A stretch of DNA of 64,000 nucleotides from Thiothrix fructosivorans (GTDB taxonomy: Bacteria > Pseudomonadota > Gammaproteobacteria > Thiotrichales > Thiotrichaceae): assembly GCF_017349355.1 (NCBI RefSeq), contig NZ_JAFMPM010000005.1, forward strand, positions 124,001 through 188,000. The letters are read 5' to 3'. Under the pieces are notes generated by a model. That model saw nothing but the letters and a program-made list of their open reading frames with translations, was not told where the DNA came from and did no database searches. The translations under genes and the position numbers were made by a program. Numbering within the stretch: position 1 is the first letter of the stretch; each line of letters begins with the position of its first letter. Shown here in pieces: positions 61,250 through 64,000 of this stretch.

Positions 61250-63769
61250 TTAGCAGTGATCTTTCACAATCACCCGTGCATTCGCTTCCACGTACTCACG
61301 GAGATAGGTGTTTGCGTAGTAGACAGGTGAGAAGTTGTCGCCAGCAATACGCGGCTTGCGTGCAAGGCGGATGTAGTTGGTGATCACCTCAGCCTGACGA
61401 CGTGGCTGCACAGACTTCAACTGAGCATGGACAAAGTTCACTACGTCAAGGTCAAGCCCCAATTCCTTCTGTACAGCCTCATTCAATGCCCCATTATCAC
61501 CAAGAGCTTGCTTTGCCTGAACGCGAGCCAACTTACCAAGATCACCAAACAGACCAGACTTGCGGCGCATATTGAAGTTGTCAATCACTGCCTGTTCAGC
61601 ATGGATGATGAATGAACCCTTGCCATTGGCCTTGGTTTTCAGCTTCAAGTGGGATTCGATCAGCTTACGGGTAGCCTTTACTGGGTCAGCATCAAAGTCC
61701 TTACGGCTGATACGCTTGTTACGGTCAATCAGGTGTGCTGCATTCCAGCCAGCGATGGCATCGCGGATGTGATACACGAAAGACTGACCGCAAAAACCTG
61801 CTGACTTATCAGTAAGGGCAGCCACGGTGATTTCAAAGTCAGCCTCGATACGGGCGTTCTCCCAGTTATCATCAGTAACGACACTGGCAACCCCTGCAAG
61901 GGCGCGGAACAACTTCCACTTTACCTTGATGGCAACATCATCAGAGCTACTTGAGTCGGATTCACCATCACCTTCACCATCATTCACCTTGGCTGAAATC
62001 AGGGAGCGAATGTCTGTGTAGCTCAATAAGGCTTTAGCCAGATTGTTGCGCCCCATTGCAACACCCGCGTCGTCTGCCTCAATGTATTCCTTGATCTGCT
62101 CTACAGTTGCCTCACCAAGTTCAGGGTCATGATACCCGCGAACCAAGTCATACTTTTTCTTGGCGTGAATCTCTTCAGCGGTAACAGGCTCACCAGAACC
62201 CTTGCCTGCCTTACGGCGGGAAATGTCGGCAGCGGTTGCGTCGTCAATGAGCGGGCTGTTTGCAATAAGGTCGGACTTGACCGCCTCGCGAAGCTCTTTG
62301 GCAACCTTGGCAGCATCAAGGTCAACAGTACCCTCACGTTCATCACATTCTTCAATGGTCAGACCCTTCTCAATGAGAGCCGCACGGAGCAGACCAAAGT
62401 AATCCCTGTAACGCTGCTCTGTGATGATTGACTGCCCTACCTGATAGCCAGCGTAGTTGGTGAAGCTATTCATAATTACTGCGTAGCGCAATTCATCAGT
62501 GACGTGTTCCTTGGCGATAACATCCTTCAGGCTAATCAGGTCTTGCAGGCTGTGGCGAAGCTCAGATGCGTAGATAGGGCGACCACGGCTTGATTGATCA
62601 ACCTCAACCACAGTGACCGTCTTACTCAACGGATTACGCACCCGGAACAGCATCTGCAATGCAGTGGTGTAGTCGGGGCAGTCTGGGTCATGCACAGCAA
62701 ATAGGATGGTTGTATCAAAATGCGGCTGGTCAAGACTGATGCCAGTACCCATCGCTGGGGTGTAGATGAAAATGTCATAACCGTAAACCAAGCTGATGTT
62801 GTTGCGGATAGCGGCTGCTTCAGCGGAATCAGCACCATCGTCCTCAGTTGCCACCAGCAAGATACGCAACCCGTCAGTCATGGGGTCAGCAGCAAGGATG
62901 TCAGCCAACTTAACAGCCAGTGAGCGTGAAGTAACACTGATAGCTGGCTTTTGACCCTTACGGAGAGCGTCAGCAATAGCCTCAACCCCCTGCTCAAACC
63001 CTTTGACGAAGACAGCCTTGATGCCATCCCAACGCTTGAATGTGTTCACAACACGGGTGAAGGCGCGGGACGGGAAGAATGTCTGCGTCATCAGTGATGT
63101 GCGACTATCCATGTTGGCATCCATCATGATGACTGGCACACCGGAGGCATCCACGAGCTTCACGAAGTCACGGAAGGCATTGAATGAGCCATTCATAATC
63201 GGGCTGGCGATAGTCCCTGCAACGCTCTCGCTTTCATCGAAGACCACAGCAAACAGTGTCTTCCCAGTAGATTCCATCGCAAGCCGTACCGCTTCTACGC
63301 TATGGGCAGTGGAAGAAATAACATCATATCCAGCACGGCTGCGCTTACTGGCGAGCAACACCTTGTAGTCTACGGCGAATGGGGCAGCAATAGCGCTGCC
63401 ATCACGGTCGGTGTTCATAGCTGATGCACTGGAGAGTGCCAACTTGGTCAGGTGGGATACGAGTAGGATGTACTGACCTTCAGGAAGGTTGGCAACAAGA
63501 TCACGAATTGCTTCAGTCTTGCCGGAACCTTCGTGAGACTTCAGCATAATTGCCTTGTGACCGTCAGAAACTAGGTCGCGCAGCAAAACGCCAATATACC
63601 GTTGGTTGATTGTGATTTCGTCAGGAAGATCTACAAGTGAAACACCAGTGGCAAGCATCTGGCTGAAGTCAGCGAAAAGACCCGGTAAATCAGCGTGGTT
63701 TTCGTGGAATTTCACATTTCCAGCTAAGGAAAGGCTTTTAGTATCTTGATTTGAGATAGGAAAGGACAT
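61250..63769 (-). CDS. Replication-initiator-like SF2 helicase (CyRepA1/origin-binding type)
   Basis: This is an 839-residue protein from the ATG at 63769. Helicase motifs are Walker A in KSHEGSGKTEAI, a DE box in VVFDESESVAG, VIMMDANMDS, a sensor-like ISVTSRSLAVKLADIL, and YTPAMGTGISLD with MLFRVRNPLSK (motif VI-like). This is the layout of herpesvirus-origin-binding-type proteins and of CyRepA1 plasmid replicases. The C-terminal ~350 residues are helical and of unknown role. Open frame continues upstream but overlaps a hairpin and a different small gene, so 63769 is preferred. It suggests that the element can replicate when excised. Confidence 0.72.
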   Translation of the reverse strand: MSFPISNQDTKSLSLAGNVKFHENHADLPGLFADFSQMLATGVSLVDLPDEITINQRYIGVLLRDLVSDGHKAIMLKSHEGSGKTEAIRDLVANLPEGQYILLVSHLTKLALSSASAMNTDRDGSAIAAPFAVDYKVLLASKRSRAGYDVISSTAHSVEAVRLAMESTGKTLFAVVFDESESVAGTIASPIMNGSFNAFRDFVKLVDASGVPVIMMDANMDSRTSLMTQTFFPSRAFTRVVNTFKRWDGIKAVFVKGFEQGVEAIADALRKGQKPAISVTSRSLAVKLADILAADPMTDGLRILLVATEDDGADSAEAAAIRNNISLVYGYDIFIYTPAMGTGISLDQPHFDTTILFAVHDPDCPDYTTALQMLFRVRNPLSKTVTVVEVDQSSRGRPIYASELRHSLQDLISLKDVIAKEHVTDELRYAVIMNSFTNYAGYQVGQSIITEQRYRDYFGLLRAALIEKGLTIEECDEREGTVDLDAAKVAKELREAVKSDLIANSPLIDDATAADISRRKAGKGSGEPVTAEEIHAKKKYDLVRGYHDPELGEATVEQIKEYIEADDAGVAMGRNNLAKALLSYTDIRSLISAKVNDGEGDGESDSSSSDDVAIKVKWKLFRALAGVASVVTDDNWENARIEADFEITVAALTDKSAGFCGQSFVYHIRDAIAGWNAAHLIDRNKRISRKDFDADPVKATRKLIESHLKLKTKANGKGSFIIHAEQAVIDNFNMRRKSGLFGDLGKLARVQAKQALGDNGALNEAVQKELGLDLDVVNFVHAQLKSVQPRRQAEVITNYIRLARKPRIAGDNFSPVYYANTYLREYVEANARVIVKDHC

Positions 63770-63800
63770 AAAATGTACCTCACATCGTAAGTTCTCATTC

Positions 63801-63832
63801 AACCCCAAAGTCGTTGGTCCGTCTTTGGGGTT
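63801..63832 (-). terminator. Strong hairpin between the small element gene and the replication gene
   Basis: AACCCCAAAG and CTTTGGGGTT form a perfect 10-bp stem with a 12-base loop. It starts 11 bases after the small gene and lies 31 bases before the replication gene start on the minus strand. No T-run follows, so it could terminate or attenuate, or take part in copy control. Confidence 0.5.
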
Positions 63833-63843
63833 ACTCATTTGGG

Positions 63844-63993
63844 CTACCTGAAAACCTTCCGGCCTTCTATCTCCCGCGTTAACCACTTCACCCACATACT
63901 TGCTACGAATGCCCGTGGGTTGGCTGGCTGTGCCTGCTGCTTTCTCCGCTGGATCTCTGCGGCTACTTGCTGGATTCTCTGTGCATCTGTCAT
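63844..63993 (-). CDS. Small basic protein, 49 residues, of the integrative element
   Basis: From an ATG at 63993 the frame reads a basic, Gln-rich helix (QQVAAEIQRRKQQAQ), then FVASMWVKWLTREIEGRKVF and TAG. It lies ahead of the replication gene. The size and charge suit a small DNA-binding regulator, but no motif is present and the family is unknown. A longer frame in a different phase covers the same bases. Confidence 0.45.
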   Translation of the reverse strand: MTDAQRIQQVAAEIQRRKQQAQPANPRAFVASMWVKWLTREIEGRKVFR

Positions 63994-64000
63994 GTCGCAC

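Noticed and set aside
1-64000. CRISPR arrays, rRNA or tRNA genes
   Set aside because: No regular spaced repeats and no tRNA or rRNA signatures were recognised on either strand by reading; a tRNA scan was not possible.

Overview
The window reads as chromosomal DNA of a gammaproteobacterium. Supporting gene orders are pepA next to holC, the cmoA-cmoB pair, tesA divergent from ybbA-ybbP, xerD then dsbC, and a pilZ-like gene ahead of a fimX-like gene. The overall flavour (a PhsABC-like molybdoenzyme, an FGE-type conflict island, many small palindromic repeats) would suit a sulfur-oxidising Thiotrichales such as Thiothrix. That assignment is inference, because no rRNA or tRNA gene is present to anchor it. 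Gene density is high. Only one gap exceeds 300 bases (7557-7884), and it is a divergent promoter region.

Layout. 1-6.5 kb: holC (partial), pepA, a methyltransferase, a ychJ gene split by a 1640-bp single-ORF IS66-family element with intact ends and an 8-bp target duplication, a small membrane protein, and glnS. 6.6-11.7 kb: a TDT/SLAC1-type transporter divergent from a three-gene molybdopterin oxidoreductase operon (catalytic, four-cluster Fe-S and cytochrome b subunits), with an FNR-like box between them. 11.6-13.4 kb: a lipase-fold hydrolase and an outer-membrane beta-barrel protein.

13.6-22.2 kb is the accessory island and the most interesting region. It holds Trypco2, a trypsin-like protease, a MoxR AAA ATPase, a 956-residue SAV_2336-like/FGE-sulfatase fusion, a stub of a small accessory protein, a second FGE protein, and an ATPase with a PD-(D/E)XK-like end. 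The C-termini of the two FGE proteins differ almost only at scattered codons of NNC type. This is the footprint of adenine-directed mutagenesis by a diversity-generating retroelement (DGR), yet no reverse transcriptase or template repeat lies in the window. The island therefore looks like a protease/NTPase conflict system whose recognition domains were diversified by a DGR located elsewhere or since lost.

22.2-43 kb is mostly housekeeping: a NifX-like protein with an orphan Rieske protein, a heme lipoprotein, an FNR-like regulator with bpt, purH, an SDR with cmoA-cmoB, ubiG with a TRZ/ATZ deaminase divergent from mtnA, xerD, dsbC, mutS (carrying an in-frame palindromic repeat), and an AAA/PD-(D/E)XK protein. 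42.6-49.8 kb: tesA/ybbA/ybbP, then a c-di-GMP-type module (PilZ-like plus a minimal FimX-like protein).

49.8-59.2 kb is a tightly overlapping exopolysaccharide operon (a Gint1-like protein, two GT4 glycosyltransferases, a DUF4091 lipoprotein, a Wzy-like polymerase, an unassigned protein, a Wzx-like flippase). It is cut off after twelve codons of a further gene by an integrative element. That element carries a P4-type integrase, small membrane proteins and a large replication-initiator-like helicase, and it runs to the end of the window.
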